64,000 bases of DNA, from the NCBI RefSeq assembly GCF_039535475.1, contig NZ_BAAAXG010000016.1, forward strand, positions 47,271 to 111,270. The letters run 5' to 3'. The first letter of the stretch is position 1; the number at the start of each line of letters is the position of its first letter. Source of the stretch: Streptomyces showdoensis (GTDB taxonomy: Bacteria > Actinomycetota > Actinomycetes > Streptomycetales > Streptomycetaceae). The notes below the pieces were generated by a model. The model was given only the letters and a program-made list of their open reading frames with translations, was not told where the DNA came from and did no database searches. Below, in pieces: positions 37,000 to 45,012 of the stretch. A program made the position numbers and the translations under genes.

Positions 37000-37440
37000 A
37001 TGACGCTTCAGCGGATGGACAACGTCGGCATCGTCGTCGAAGACCTGGACGCCGCCGTCGCCTTCTTCACGGAACTGGGCCTGGAGCTCGAAGGAGCGGC
37101 GCACATCGACGGCAGCTTCGCGGACCAGGCCGTGGGCCTCGACGGCATCCGCAGCGACATCGCGATGATGCGGACCCCGGACGGCAACGCCAAGCTGGAA
37201 CTCGCGCGCTACCACACTCCCCCGGCGATCAGGAGCGGACCGGAGGCCCCTCCGCCGAACACCGTGGGCCTGCACCGGGTCATGTTCGCCGTCGACGACA
37301 TCGACGACACCATCGCCCGTCTGCGCCCCCATGGAGCCGAACTCCTCGGGCAGGTAGCGCAGTACAAGGACGTCTACCGGCTCTGCTACCTCCGCGGGCC
37401 GTCCGGCATCATCGTCGCCCTGGCGGAACGGATCGGCTGA
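37000..37440 (+). CDS. VOC-family (glyoxalase/bleomycin-resistance fold) protein
   Basis: 146-residue metalloenzyme-fold protein with GGAGAA before the ATG. Two beta-alpha-beta-beta-beta halves: MDNVGIVVEDLDAAVAFFTE (first strand and helix) and GLHRVMFAVDDIDDTIARLR (second), with ELLGQVAQYKDVYRLCYLRG before the last strand GIIVALAERIG, where the Glu is a usual metal ligand. Members include glyoxalase I, dioxygenases and antibiotic-binding proteins; the specific reaction cannot be called. Single gene. Confidence 0.9.
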   Translation: MTLQRMDNVGIVVEDLDAAVAFFTELGLELEGAAHIDGSFADQAVGLDGIRSDIAMMRTPDGNAKLELARYHTPPAIRSGPEAPPPNTVGLHRVMFAVDDIDDTIARLRPHGAELLGQVAQYKDVYRLCYLRGPSGIIVALAERIG

Positions 37441-37571
37441 CCGCCGGTCGCGGCGGACCGCGCGTGACGACGGCCGGCCGTTCCGGGCGGGCCCGTCGCC
37501 GGTTCACTCGTCCCGGTGGACCGGCCGCGGGCCTTCGGCCCACCCGATCCGCGCTCCGCGATCGTGGCCCC

Positions 37572-38090
37572 ATGCACCCCTGCCGCAGAATGCTCCTGCT
37601 CAGCGCCTTGTCGCTCGCCCTGACCGGCTGCGTCGCCGTCCCCAGCCCCACCCCGGCCGCCGTACGTCCACCGGCCGCACTCGCTCCCGCGGCCGACCGG
37701 GCACCGGCTCCCCTGCCCGGCGAGTGGCCGATGCCCTCGCAGGCCGCGCCCCGCGAGGCCCTCGATGCCGCCGGCCCCCTTCCGGCCACGCCTCCGGCGG
37801 TCCCGCCACCCGTACCCGGCCGACTTGCGGCCGGCGAGCGCCCCGCCGCCCGGCCCCCGGCGCACCACTCGCTCCCCCGGTCGGAGCGGCGCCCGGCCGG
37901 CAGGACGCCGAAGCCGGCGAAGCCCGCACCCGAGAGCCCGCAGGGCAGGGCGAAGACTCGGCCCCACCGGCAGACCGCCGGCGGCCCCGGGTCCCGGCCC
38001 GCCGACATGGCCCGGCTCTGCCGGGACGCCGAGCGCGTCCGGATCCCGTACGGCATCCCCGTGCTCTGCCGGAACACGTACGGCCCCTGA
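37572..38090 (+). CDS. Pro/Ala-rich lipoprotein
   Basis: 172 residues. N-terminus HPCRRMLLLSALSLALTGCV is a lipoprotein signal with lipobox LTGC, so the mature protein would be lipidated at Cys and anchored outside the membrane. Residues 25-140 are a low-complexity Pro/Ala/Arg linker; the last 30 residues (MARLCRDAERVRIPYGIPVL, then CRNTYGP) form a short conserved-looking domain with two Cys. I do not recognise the family. ATG 37572 lies near a purine-rich stretch but no strong ribosome site is seen. Confidence 0.65.
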   Translation: MHPCRRMLLLSALSLALTGCVAVPSPTPAAVRPPAALAPAADRAPAPLPGEWPMPSQAAPREALDAAGPLPATPPAVPPPVPGRLAAGERPAARPPAHHSLPRSERRPAGRTPKPAKPAPESPQGRAKTRPHRQTAGGPGSRPADMARLCRDAERVRIPYGIPVLCRNTYGP

Positions 38091-38132
38091 GAGGACGGGG
38101 ACGCTGTCCGAGCCGGGCGTTAGCCTCGGCGC

Positions 38133-39089
38133 ATGATTCCCTCGCGGCCTTCGCACGTGATCACACGCCATCACGACGGGGCGATCCACGCGTACGTGCC
38201 GGACTCCGGCACGCTCGGCGTGCTCCAGCCCGTCGCGGTGTTCCGGACGCGGCCCGGAGACGAGGTCGTGGAGTCGGTGGTCGGGCCCGATCTGGAGCGA
38301 GCCGTGTACACGACGCTCAACGGCGTCGTGTGCCTCACACGTGCCGGTGACCTGGTGTGGGCGTCCGATTTCGAGCCGCCCTCGGCTCGGGCCCACCTTC
38401 ACCGGCCCGGCTGCGCGCTCTCGCTGGACGGACGCAGCGTGTGGGTCTACCGGCCCGACGCGATGGCGGGACGCGGGGACGCGGACCAGTGGGTGGTGCA
38501 CGACGCCGACAGTGGCGCGGTCCTGGCCCGCAGGGCGCTGGAGACCGTCGGGCACGGCGCCTTCCAGTACGTGCACCCGGTGGACGGCAGCATCTACCTC
38601 AACGTCGGTGAGGGCCAGGACGGCTCCGTCATCCTCCGGGCCGCGGCGGGAGCTTCGGGCGAGCCGGATTGGGTGACCTACCCGTGGCCGGACCGCTGCC
38701 TGATCGGCCTGGCGCCGGACGGTCGGCAGTTCATGACCGTCGACCACGGCCAGGCGGACGTCTCCTTCCACCATCATCCCAGCGGGGACGTTCTCTTCAC
38801 CCTGTCCGCCGAAGCCTTCGGCTACGACCCGGAGGAGACGTTCGTGGAGTGGAGCGGCGGCTACCTGACCCCGGACCTGGCCCTCGTCACCCTGGGCGGC
38901 GAGGGCCCGGACGAGGAGGAGTGGTTCCGCCACCACCTGGTCGACGTCCGCACGGGGACGCCCGGCGAGGAGATCTCCGTCGACGCGGCCGACCCGTACG
39001 AACTCGTGCCTCTGGGCGACGGCTCCTGGCTCACCGGCGCCCGCGACGACCACCCCGTCCGCCGGCAGCGGCGGAGCGGGGGCGCGTGA
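38133..39089 (+). CDS. Hypothetical propeller-like protein
   Basis: 318-residue cytoplasmic protein. Strand-rich text with repeated short blades (LERAVYTTLNGVVCLTRAGD, GSIYLNVGEGQDGSVILRA, PDGRQFMTVDHGQADVSFHH, GYLTPDLALVTLGGEG) suggests a beta-propeller, but there is no named repeat. It precedes the DUF4241 gene by 81 bp on the same strand and may be co-transcribed. No signal peptide, no catalytic motif. Confidence 0.75.
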   Translation: MIPSRPSHVITRHHDGAIHAYVPDSGTLGVLQPVAVFRTRPGDEVVESVVGPDLERAVYTTLNGVVCLTRAGDLVWASDFEPPSARAHLHRPGCALSLDGRSVWVYRPDAMAGRGDADQWVVHDADSGAVLARRALETVGHGAFQYVHPVDGSIYLNVGEGQDGSVILRAAAGASGEPDWVTYPWPDRCLIGLAPDGRQFMTVDHGQADVSFHHHPSGDVLFTLSAEAFGYDPEETFVEWSGGYLTPDLALVTLGGEGPDEEEWFRHHLVDVRTGTPGEEISVDAADPYELVPLGDGSWLTGARDDHPVRRQRRSGGA

Positions 39090-39170
39090 CCGGGCCACGC
39101 CCGACAGGGCCGTTGTCACAGGCGGCCGTTAGATTGCGGCTCGGCATGGGAACGGGAGCGGGGAGCGGCG

Positions 39171-40442
39171 ATGGTGGTCGAGGTGGGGTACGCGCGGGCG
39201 TGGGACCTGGAGACCCGCAGACCCTGGCGGCCGATGTCGGCGGAGGAGGCCCGCGAGCGGGATGCCTCCGGGCTTCCGTACGTGGCGGTGTACCGGGTGG
39301 CGGGCCGGGCTGCCCCGCTGGAGGTCCGGCTCGTCTGCTGGCGGGACCACTACGTCGGGCTCTGGGTCTACGACGCCCGGGGCCGTCGCACCCACGAGGT
39401 GGACATGCGACTGCTGGACGACCCTGCACGGCTGTTGTGCCGGTGCACCGTCGCCTGGAGGTACACCGGCCCCGAGATGCCGGAGTTCGACGCCTCGTGT
39501 CCGCGCGTCACCGTGGAGCTCTTCCCGGACGGGAAGGGCCGGCGGACGGAGGAACGCGAGGGCGGGCGCGGCGGTTCCTCCGTGACCGTGCCCAGGGTGC
39601 GCGACGACGAGCGCTGGACGGAACGGCCCGCCTTCGGGGAATGGCCGCTGCTCTCGGCCCGGGTCCACGGGCTGACGGAACCGCTGGTCTTCGAGGTAGG
39701 CGAGGCGGCCGACGGCGGTGGCGGCCCCGCGCCGGCCGGCTGCTGGCGCCCTCCCCGCCCCGCGCGGCCCGGGCCCGTCGGCGAGCTGTTCCGGCCCGGG
39801 GTCCGCGTGACCGACGGCTACCACCCGGAGATGACCGTCGTCGAGCCCAGGCGCATCGGCACGCTGTGCGTGCCGAGCGGGCTGCTGGCCGTCTCGGGGC
39901 CGGACATCGGTCACGGAGACGGGCCGCACATCACAGTGCCGCTGCCGCCCGGGGAGTACGTGCTGGAGGAGGCGCAGGTCCGCCACAGCTACCCCTGCGC
40001 ATGGGAGGGGAAGGAGGTCACGCGTACGGACACCACGGCCGTGCGCGTGCGCGTCGGCGAGGCCCCCGTCGCGACCTGGGAGATGGCCCGGCGCCTCGAC
40101 GACGACCCCCGTCTGCTCCGCGAGAACGAGATCTTCGGCTTCGACACCGACGGCGCTACGGGCTGCTTCGCCGACGCCGGCGCCTGGGAGCCGCTCCTCG
40201 CGCTGTTCGAGAAGGGCCTGATCCACGGAGACCCGGACCCGGACCCGTCCGTGTACGAGGACTTCGACGACGCCATGTTCCTCCTGCGCGCCCGGGACCG
40301 GGCCTCCGGCGGCGAGCTGGCGGCCTTCGCGACGACCGGGGACGGGACCTTTCCCGTCTGGGTCGGCCGCTCCGACGGCGGCGAGGTGGTGGGGGTCGTG
40401 GTCCTGGTGGGAGGCATGCCCGAGCTGCTCCCGGAGGGTTAG
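39171..40442 (+). CDS. DUF4241-domain protein
   Basis: 423 residues. The C-terminal half (about 225-423) follows the DUF4241 layout: RIGTLCVPSGLLAVSGPDIG, VPLPPGEYVLEEAQVRHSY, then IFGFDTDGATGCFADAGAWE and the terminal GEVVGVVVLVGGM. The N-terminal half has a separate strand-rich region (PLEVRLVCWRDHYVGLWVYD) of unknown type. DUF4241 proteins are often found in toxin/immunity neighbourhoods, but the role is not established. ATG 39171 has GGGAGCGG just upstream. It is the last gene before the lanthipeptide locus; 401 bp separate them. Confidence 0.8.
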   Translation: MVVEVGYARAWDLETRRPWRPMSAEEARERDASGLPYVAVYRVAGRAAPLEVRLVCWRDHYVGLWVYDARGRRTHEVDMRLLDDPARLLCRCTVAWRYTGPEMPEFDASCPRVTVELFPDGKGRRTEEREGGRGGSSVTVPRVRDDERWTERPAFGEWPLLSARVHGLTEPLVFEVGEAADGGGGPAPAGCWRPPRPARPGPVGELFRPGVRVTDGYHPEMTVVEPRRIGTLCVPSGLLAVSGPDIGHGDGPHITVPLPPGEYVLEEAQVRHSYPCAWEGKEVTRTDTTAVRVRVGEAPVATWEMARRLDDDPRLLRENEIFGFDTDGATGCFADAGAWEPLLALFEKGLIHGDPDPDPSVYEDFDDAMFLLRARDRASGGELAAFATTGDGTFPVWVGRSDGGEVVGVVVLVGGMPELLPEG

Positions 40443-40843
40443 GCGGCCGCCCGTACCCGTCCGTCGGCTCACGCGCCGTTCTTCCGGATGGCGGGTCGGC
40501 GCCCGGTGGCCGGGCTGCCGGGGTGTTCGCCTGGCGGACGGCGTTTGGCCGGATGTACGTGGACCGCGGGCCTTGACGGGCGGGGGCGCCGTGCGTCCGG
40601 GGCCGGGCGGTGGTGGGGTCGGGTTCGGTGGTCCGGTGGGGGCGGAAGCCCGCGACCACGGTGTGTCTCCGGCGCCATCGTCCGTCGGCAGCGGTGTGTC
40701 GGCGGCGTCTGGCCGCGGGCGGGACGGTGTGGTGCCGTGTGGACCGCCGTCGGGTGATTGGCCGGTTCTGGCGGATCCCGGATGGTGTGCCTCCGGTGGA
40801 TTCTGGAGGCCTGCGCCATTCCGGCGAATCACAGGAGGAATCC
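40443..40843. other. 401-bp non-coding region upstream of the lanthipeptide precursor
   Basis: No supported gene on either strand. The last 250 bases are unusually G- and T-rich on the plus strand (many GGTG, GTGT and CGGT runs) compared with the flanking genes. This region should contain the promoter of the lanthipeptide locus; I could not assign -35/-10 boxes with confidence. Confidence 0.4.
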
Positions 40844-41047
40844 ATGCCTGTCATGTCCACGACGCGTACGGACGACATCGTCACCGCCTGGCTCCAGGGC
40901 GCCGAGACGGCCTTCGGCGCCGACAACCCGGCCGGCCCGCTCTACGTCGGCGGCGCCGCCGGCGAGGCCGCGCTCACCGACGGCACCGAGGCCCTGCTGA
41001 CGGGGTGCAGCAGCTGTACCGGCTCCTGGCACAGCTACTGCTGCTGA
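40844..41047 (+). CDS. Class II lanthipeptide precursor (LanA)
   Basis: 67-residue peptide, ATG 40844 preceded by AGGAGGA. The N-terminal part is a leader: TDDIVTAWLQGAE followed by DNPAGPLYVGG, which recalls the IVxAW...NPAG leader signature of the mersacidin/lichenicidin family. The C-terminus reads TGCSSCTGSWHSYCC: four Cys, four Ser and two Thr in 15 residues, all the material needed for lanthionine rings, ending in two adjacent Cys. A LanM synthetase gene follows 136 bp downstream. The leader cleavage site is uncertain: after VGG (about residue 38) would give a 29-residue product, a later site a shorter one. I do not recognise the core as any characterised lantibiotic. Confidence 0.88.
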   Translation: MPVMSTTRTDDIVTAWLQGAETAFGADNPAGPLYVGGAAGEAALTDGTEALLTGCSSCTGSWHSYCC

Positions 41048-41107
41048 CGAGCCGTCGCACCCCAGCACACGCACCACCCCGGGGAACCCGCCACGGGCTC
41101 CCCGGGT

Positions 41108-41143
41108 CCGGGCCGGCCGGCCCGCGTGGTCCGGCCGGCCCGG
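41108..41143 (+). terminator. Hairpin between lanA and lanM (attenuator-like)
   Basis: Perfect 11-bp inverted repeat (CCGGGCCGGCC at 41108-41118 and its complement at 41133-41143) with a 14-nt loop. A partial terminator here is common in lantibiotic operons and would favour precursor over synthetase transcript. Confidence 0.6.
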
Positions 41144-41183
41144 TGCGCGGCACTCCGCCCCGGCCGTCAGGAGAGGACTCAGC

Positions 41184-44035
41184 ATGGTGGAACCCGTGGC
41201 AGCGGACCGCGCGGCCGGAGGACCGCCCCCGACGGTTGGTTCGCGGGTCCGGCGGACACCTTCGCAGCGCCTCTGTTCGGGGAGTTGGACCGGCGGGTGC
41301 CGCAGATCACCGGGCTGGCGGCCGGCGAGCGCGAGGTGCTGCGCGCGGCGACGCGCGACGCGCTGCGCCGTACCCTCCAGCTCCGGCTCAACCGCGTACT
41401 CCTCCTGGAACTGCGGGCCGCCTCCCTGGCCGGCGAACTGCCGGGCGCCGACCCGGCGGCACGCTGGGACGCCTTCCTCGCGCGCGCCTGCGGCCCCGGC
41501 TTCGGCGAGGCGCTGCGCCGGCGGTACCCGGCGCTCCATCCACGGGCCCTCGCCTCCGGACGGCTGCTGGTCGAAGGGGCCGTGGAGCTGGGGCGCCGGT
41601 TCGCCGCGGACCGCCAGGCCGTCAGCGAGTTGCTCGGCGCCGATCCGGGGCCGTTGCGCGGTCTGGAGCTCGCCCGCGGGGACACCCACCACGGCGGACG
41701 GGCCGTGGCCCGGCTGGCCTTCGAGGACACCGCCGTCATGTACAAGCCGCGGCCCGTGGAGGTGGACGCCGCCCTCCGCGCCTTCGTCGAGGCCGTCCCC
41801 GGCGCCGGGGACCTGGGTGTGCCCAGGGTCGTGGTCCGGGACGGCTACGGCTGGGCCGAGTTCACCGGGCACCGCTACTGCCGGGACGAGGCCGAGCTGG
41901 CCCGGTTCTACCGCGGCCTGGGCGGCTGGCTGGCGGTGATGCGCCTGCTCGGCGGGACCGACCTGCACGCCGAGAACCTGGTGGCCCACGGCCCGGTGCC
42001 CGTCGTGGTCGACGCCGAGGCCCTGTTCACCCCGGACGTGGACGTCGAGCCGAGCGGGCGCGGCGACGCCGTCGACCGGGCCGCCCGCACGATCCGCACC
42101 ACCGTGCTGCGGACCGGCATCCTCCCCCTGCGCACCGACGGCTACGCCCTGGCCGGGGTGGACCTCTCGGCGGCCGGCGGCCTGCCCGGGCAGCAGCCGC
42201 GCATCCGCGTCCCCGTCATCGCCGACGGAGGGCTGGACAGCGCGCGCCTGGAGGTCGACGAGGTGGAGCTGCCGCCGGCCGGCAACCACCCCAGCCCCGA
42301 GCCCGTACTGATCCGCCACTGGGACCGGGTGCTGGCGGGCTTCGACACGGTCACCGCAGCCCTGGCCGAGCTCGACGCGAGGGGTGAACTCGGGCGGCTC
42401 GTCGGCGGGTTCGACGGCTGCCGGGTGCGCCGGATCCGCCGGCCCACCCAGACGTACACGGACATCGGCCGGATGCTCTGGCACCCCGCCTCGCTGCACG
42501 ACCCCGACGCCGCCCGGGCGCGGGCCCGGGACATCCTCCACCGCAACGCCCTCGCCGCGCCGGGCGCGCCCCGCGAGCCGGCGGTGATCGACCTGGAGAT
42601 CGCGGACCTCCTGGTCGGAGACGTCCCCGTGTTCGACACCGAGGTGGACGCGGAGGTGTCGTCCGCCTTCCTCGCGGGGTGGCGGGACGCGGACCTCGCA
42701 CGCGAGCGGGACACCATCCGCAGCGCACTCGTCGGCGCCTACCTGAACGAGCGCCGCCTTCCCGGACGGGTGCGGACGCCCGCCCGCTCCCCCCACGCCG
42801 AGGACCTGGACCGGCGCCGCCGCGCCCTGGCGGCCGAAGCGGTGGGGACCGTCTGCGCGGCCGCCGTGCGCGGCACCGACGCCACCGCGACCTGGATCAG
42901 TCCCGTGCTCACCGACTACGGCTGGGCGATCCGCCCGCTCGGCGCGGACCTCTACACCGGGCAGGGCGGTGTCGCCGTCGCGCTCGCCGCGTACCTGCGG
43001 GAGCAGCGCGCCGGCCGGGCGGACCGGGTGCACGGCGTCGAGTCCGTCCTGGCCGGCGCCCTGGAGGTGCTGGCCGCCACGGAGGACACGACGCCGACCC
43101 GTCAGCTCGGCGGCTTCACCGGCATCGCCTCCCAGGTGTGGACCTGGGCCGCGCTGCACCGCCTCCTCGGGACGCCCGGGCTGCTGGACCGGGCCCGCGC
43201 CAGAGCCGCGCTGCTGACTCCGGAGGTCCTGGCCGAGGACCGGGCGCTGGACGTGCTCAGCGGCGCGGCCGGCGTCCCCGTACCGCTCCTCGATCTCGCC
43301 GAACTCACGGGCGAGTCGAGGTGGTTGGACATCGCCGCGGAGGCCGGCCGGCAGCTGGAACGGACGGCCGTCGTGAACGACCGCGGGGCGCGGTGGTCCA
43401 CCGTGATGTTCCCCGAGGGCATCGGCGGGTTCGCCCACGGCGCCACCGGGGCAGGGTGGGCGCTGACCCGGCTCGGCCTCTCCGCGGCCGGGAGCCGGGC
43501 CGACCGGAGGCGATGGCTGGAACTCGGCTCCCTGGCCCATGACTTCGAGGAGTCGCTGTACGAGCCCGAGGCGGCCGCCTGGGCCGACGCGCGGATCGGC
43601 GGGGACGTGGACCATCCCACCGCCTGGTGCCACGGGAGCACGGGCATCGGGCTGGCCGCGATCGACCTCCACGCCCGCACGGGCGATCCGCGCCACCTGC
43701 GCACGGCGCTCCGCTCGGGCCCGGCGGGCCTCCGCGAGGGCTTCGGCTGGAGCCACACCCTGTGCCACGGCGACCTCGGCCTGTCGGAACTCCTGCACCG
43801 CCTGCGCGCCCTCGACGGGCACGAGGGGCCGTCGGCAGCGCAGGCGGACGGCGAACTGCTCACCGGAATCGAACAGCGGGGCCCGGTCGGCGGTCTCGCC
43901 AAGGAGGCGTTCACCCCCGGTCTGATGCCCGGCCTGTCCGGGGTGGTGCACCATCTGCTCGGCATGCACCCGGACGCCCGGCTGGGTTCGCCCCTGCTGC
44001 TCGCCCTTCCGGAGGGGCCGGATCCCGGTCCGTAA
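41184..44035 (+). CDS. Type 2 lanthipeptide synthetase LanM (probable 1-base frameshift near start)
   Basis: About 950-residue bifunctional enzyme: the N-terminal domain dehydrates Ser/Thr of the precursor, the C-terminal LanC-like domain adds Cys thiols. Dehydratase signatures: AVARLAFEDTAVMYKPRPVE, GYGWAEFTGHR and LGGTDLHAENLVAHG with VVVDAEALF. Cyclase: DLYTGQGGVAVALA, GFAHGATGAGWALTRLGL and the zinc ligands in AWCHGSTGIGLAAIDL and HTLCHGDLGLSELL. ATG 41184 has an excellent AGGAGAGGA site, but its frame leaves the protein frame at the C5 run 41226-41230; one more C would join MVEPVAADRAAGG directly to PDGWFAGPADTFAAPLFGE. Otherwise translation must begin in the other frame at GTG 41126, which has no ribosome site. 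No LanT is adjacent. Confidence 0.92.
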
Positions 44036-44110
44036 CACGGTGGCGGCGGGATGCGGGCACCGGGGGGCGCGGAAACGACCACGCCGAGCCTCGTTACGCT
44101 GGCGCCCGTG

Positions 44111-44500
44111 ATGATCAAAGGACGAGGCGTACGGTGGCTCGGCACCGTGTTGGCGGTTTCCTCGGTGCTCGTCTCGGGGTGCGCGTACTCCGCCGACCCC
44201 GACGACCTGCCCGGGCGGTACCGCGACGACAAGAGCGGCGGAGAGATCACGCTCGGTACCGACGGGACGTTCTCCGCCACGTCCCTGTCGACCGAACCTT
44301 CCGAGGAGCCCTCCGACTTCAGGGGGCGGTGGGAGTTCGTCGACAGCTCCGCCAGCGACTTCGTCTACCTGACCGTCGACGACCTGGGTCCCGGAAAGGC
44401 CAACGGCATCCAGCTCTACCCGACCGGCGAGGGAACGGTGGAGTTCCGTGTCCCGGACGACCCGTGGTTCCTGGAGCTGAGCAAGCAGACCGCGCCATGA
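44111..44500 (+). CDS. Small lipoprotein
   Basis: 129 residues from ATG 44111. Signal GVRWLGTVLAVSSVLVSGCA has the lipobox LVSGC, so the protein is probably membrane-anchored outside the cell. The mature domain (LPGRYRDDKSGGEITLGTDG, FRGRWEFVDSSASDFVYLTV) is a small beta-rich fold of the lipocalin-like kind common in Streptomyces lipoproteins. It follows lanM by 76 bp on the same strand. A link to lanthipeptide immunity is conceivable but there is no direct support. Confidence 0.8.
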   Translation: MIKGRGVRWLGTVLAVSSVLVSGCAYSADPDDLPGRYRDDKSGGEITLGTDGTFSATSLSTEPSEEPSDFRGRWEFVDSSASDFVYLTVDDLGPGKANGIQLYPTGEGTVEFRVPDDPWFLELSKQTAP

Positions 44501-44554
44501 CCCCGACGGCCCCGCGCCCCCTGGTCGCGCGGCCGTATCGACTCTCCGCCGTTT

Positions 44555-44614
44555 CCGGGCGGTGGCGTCCTCCGAAGGGCCGCGCACGGCCCTTCGGAGG
44601 ACGCCACCGCCCGG
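44555..44614 (+). terminator. 28-bp perfect hairpin terminator
   Basis: Two perfectly complementary 28-base arms (44555-44582 and 44587-44614) around a CGCA loop, 55 bp past the lipoprotein stop. It closes the lanthipeptide region just ahead of the xdh promoter. Confidence 0.9.
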
Positions 44615-44621
44615 ACCGCTC

Positions 44622-44650
44622 TTGACGCTGTGATCTTCGGGCACTAACTT
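44622..44650 (+). promoter_or_regulatory. Vegetative-type promoter of the xdh leader
   Basis: TTGACG (44622-44627), a 17-nt spacer, TAACTT (44645-44650). This is a near-consensus HrdB/sigma-70 promoter located directly behind the upstream terminator and about 45 bp ahead of the small leader ORF. Confidence 0.75.
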
Positions 44651-44694
44651 GCGGTCGACATCGACCCATGACGACCGCGAGGAGGCGACCCCGG

Positions 44695-44772
44695 ATGAAC
44701 ACCTGCTCCGACCTCGGTCGCCTCGCCCACACCGCGGCCTGGGTCCACGGGCGTATCGCCCACGGCTGCTGA
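44695..44772 (+). CDS. 25-codon leader ORF upstream of xdhA
   Basis: ATG 44695 is preceded by GAGGAGG with 9-nt spacing, one of the best ribosome sites in the window. An in-frame ATG at 44668 would add nine residues. The peptide begins MNTCSDLGRLAHTAAW and ends with GRIAHGC, a terminal Cys before the stop. It lies between the promoter and a hairpin at 44799-44818, the arrangement of a translated leader. The DLGRL stretch and terminal Cys vaguely recall the short leader peptides found ahead of Streptomyces sulfur/transport operons, but this is not a firm match. Confidence 0.55.
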   Translation: MNTCSDLGRLAHTAAWVHGRIAHGC

Positions 44773-44798
44773 CCGCGCCGTCCAGCCCTTCCCGCCCC

Positions 44799-44818
44799 GG
44801 GGCACCCTCGGGTGCCCC
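44799..44818 (+). promoter_or_regulatory. Hairpin in the xdh leader (possible attenuator)
   Basis: Perfect 9-bp inverted repeat GGGGCACCC/GGGTGCCCC with a 2-base loop, 27 bp after the leader ORF stop, followed by CCCTTC. It could terminate transcription or respond to ribosome position on the leader ORF. Confidence 0.55.
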
Positions 44819-44880
44819 CCTTCGGCCTTCCCGGCACGCCTCGGCCGCGTGCCGTTCCGCGCCCGGCCAGGCCCACCCTT

Positions 44881-44930
44881 GTCCTGCCCTGCCCTGCCCT
44901 GTCCGGTCCGGTCCGGTCCTGTCCGGTCCT
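44881..44930 (+). repeat. 5-bp satellite in the xdh leader
   Basis: Ten consecutive pentamers of the GYCCK type (GTCCT, GCCCT x3, GTCCG x3, GTCCT, GTCCG, GTCCT), 80 bp before the xdhA start. Not coding in the annotated frame. Confidence 0.9.
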
Positions 44931-45012
44931 GCGGCGCGTCCGAGCACAGAAAGCTGCCCACATTGGCGAACATGACCCATCCACCCATCTCGCACCTCAT
45001 CGGGGGACCGTC

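Noticed and set aside
36966..37560. Extension of the lipoprotein gene far upstream to 36966
   Set aside because: The frame is open but overlaps the glyoxalase-fold gene; a clear lipoprotein signal begins at ATG 37572.
44111..44500. Small lipoprotein as a lanthipeptide immunity (LanI-like) protein
   Set aside because: Position alone suggests it; the sequence shows only a generic lipocalin-like lipoprotein, so no immunity function is assigned.
44881..44930. Minus-strand translation of the 5-bp satellite as a Gly-Pro-Asp-Arg repeat protein
   Set aside because: The periodic peptide follows from the DNA satellite; no start or ribosome site supports a gene.
40829..44995. 1388-codon minus-strand open frame across lanM
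   Set aside because: Antisense shadow of lanA/lanM and the pentamer repeat; no recognisable protein character.
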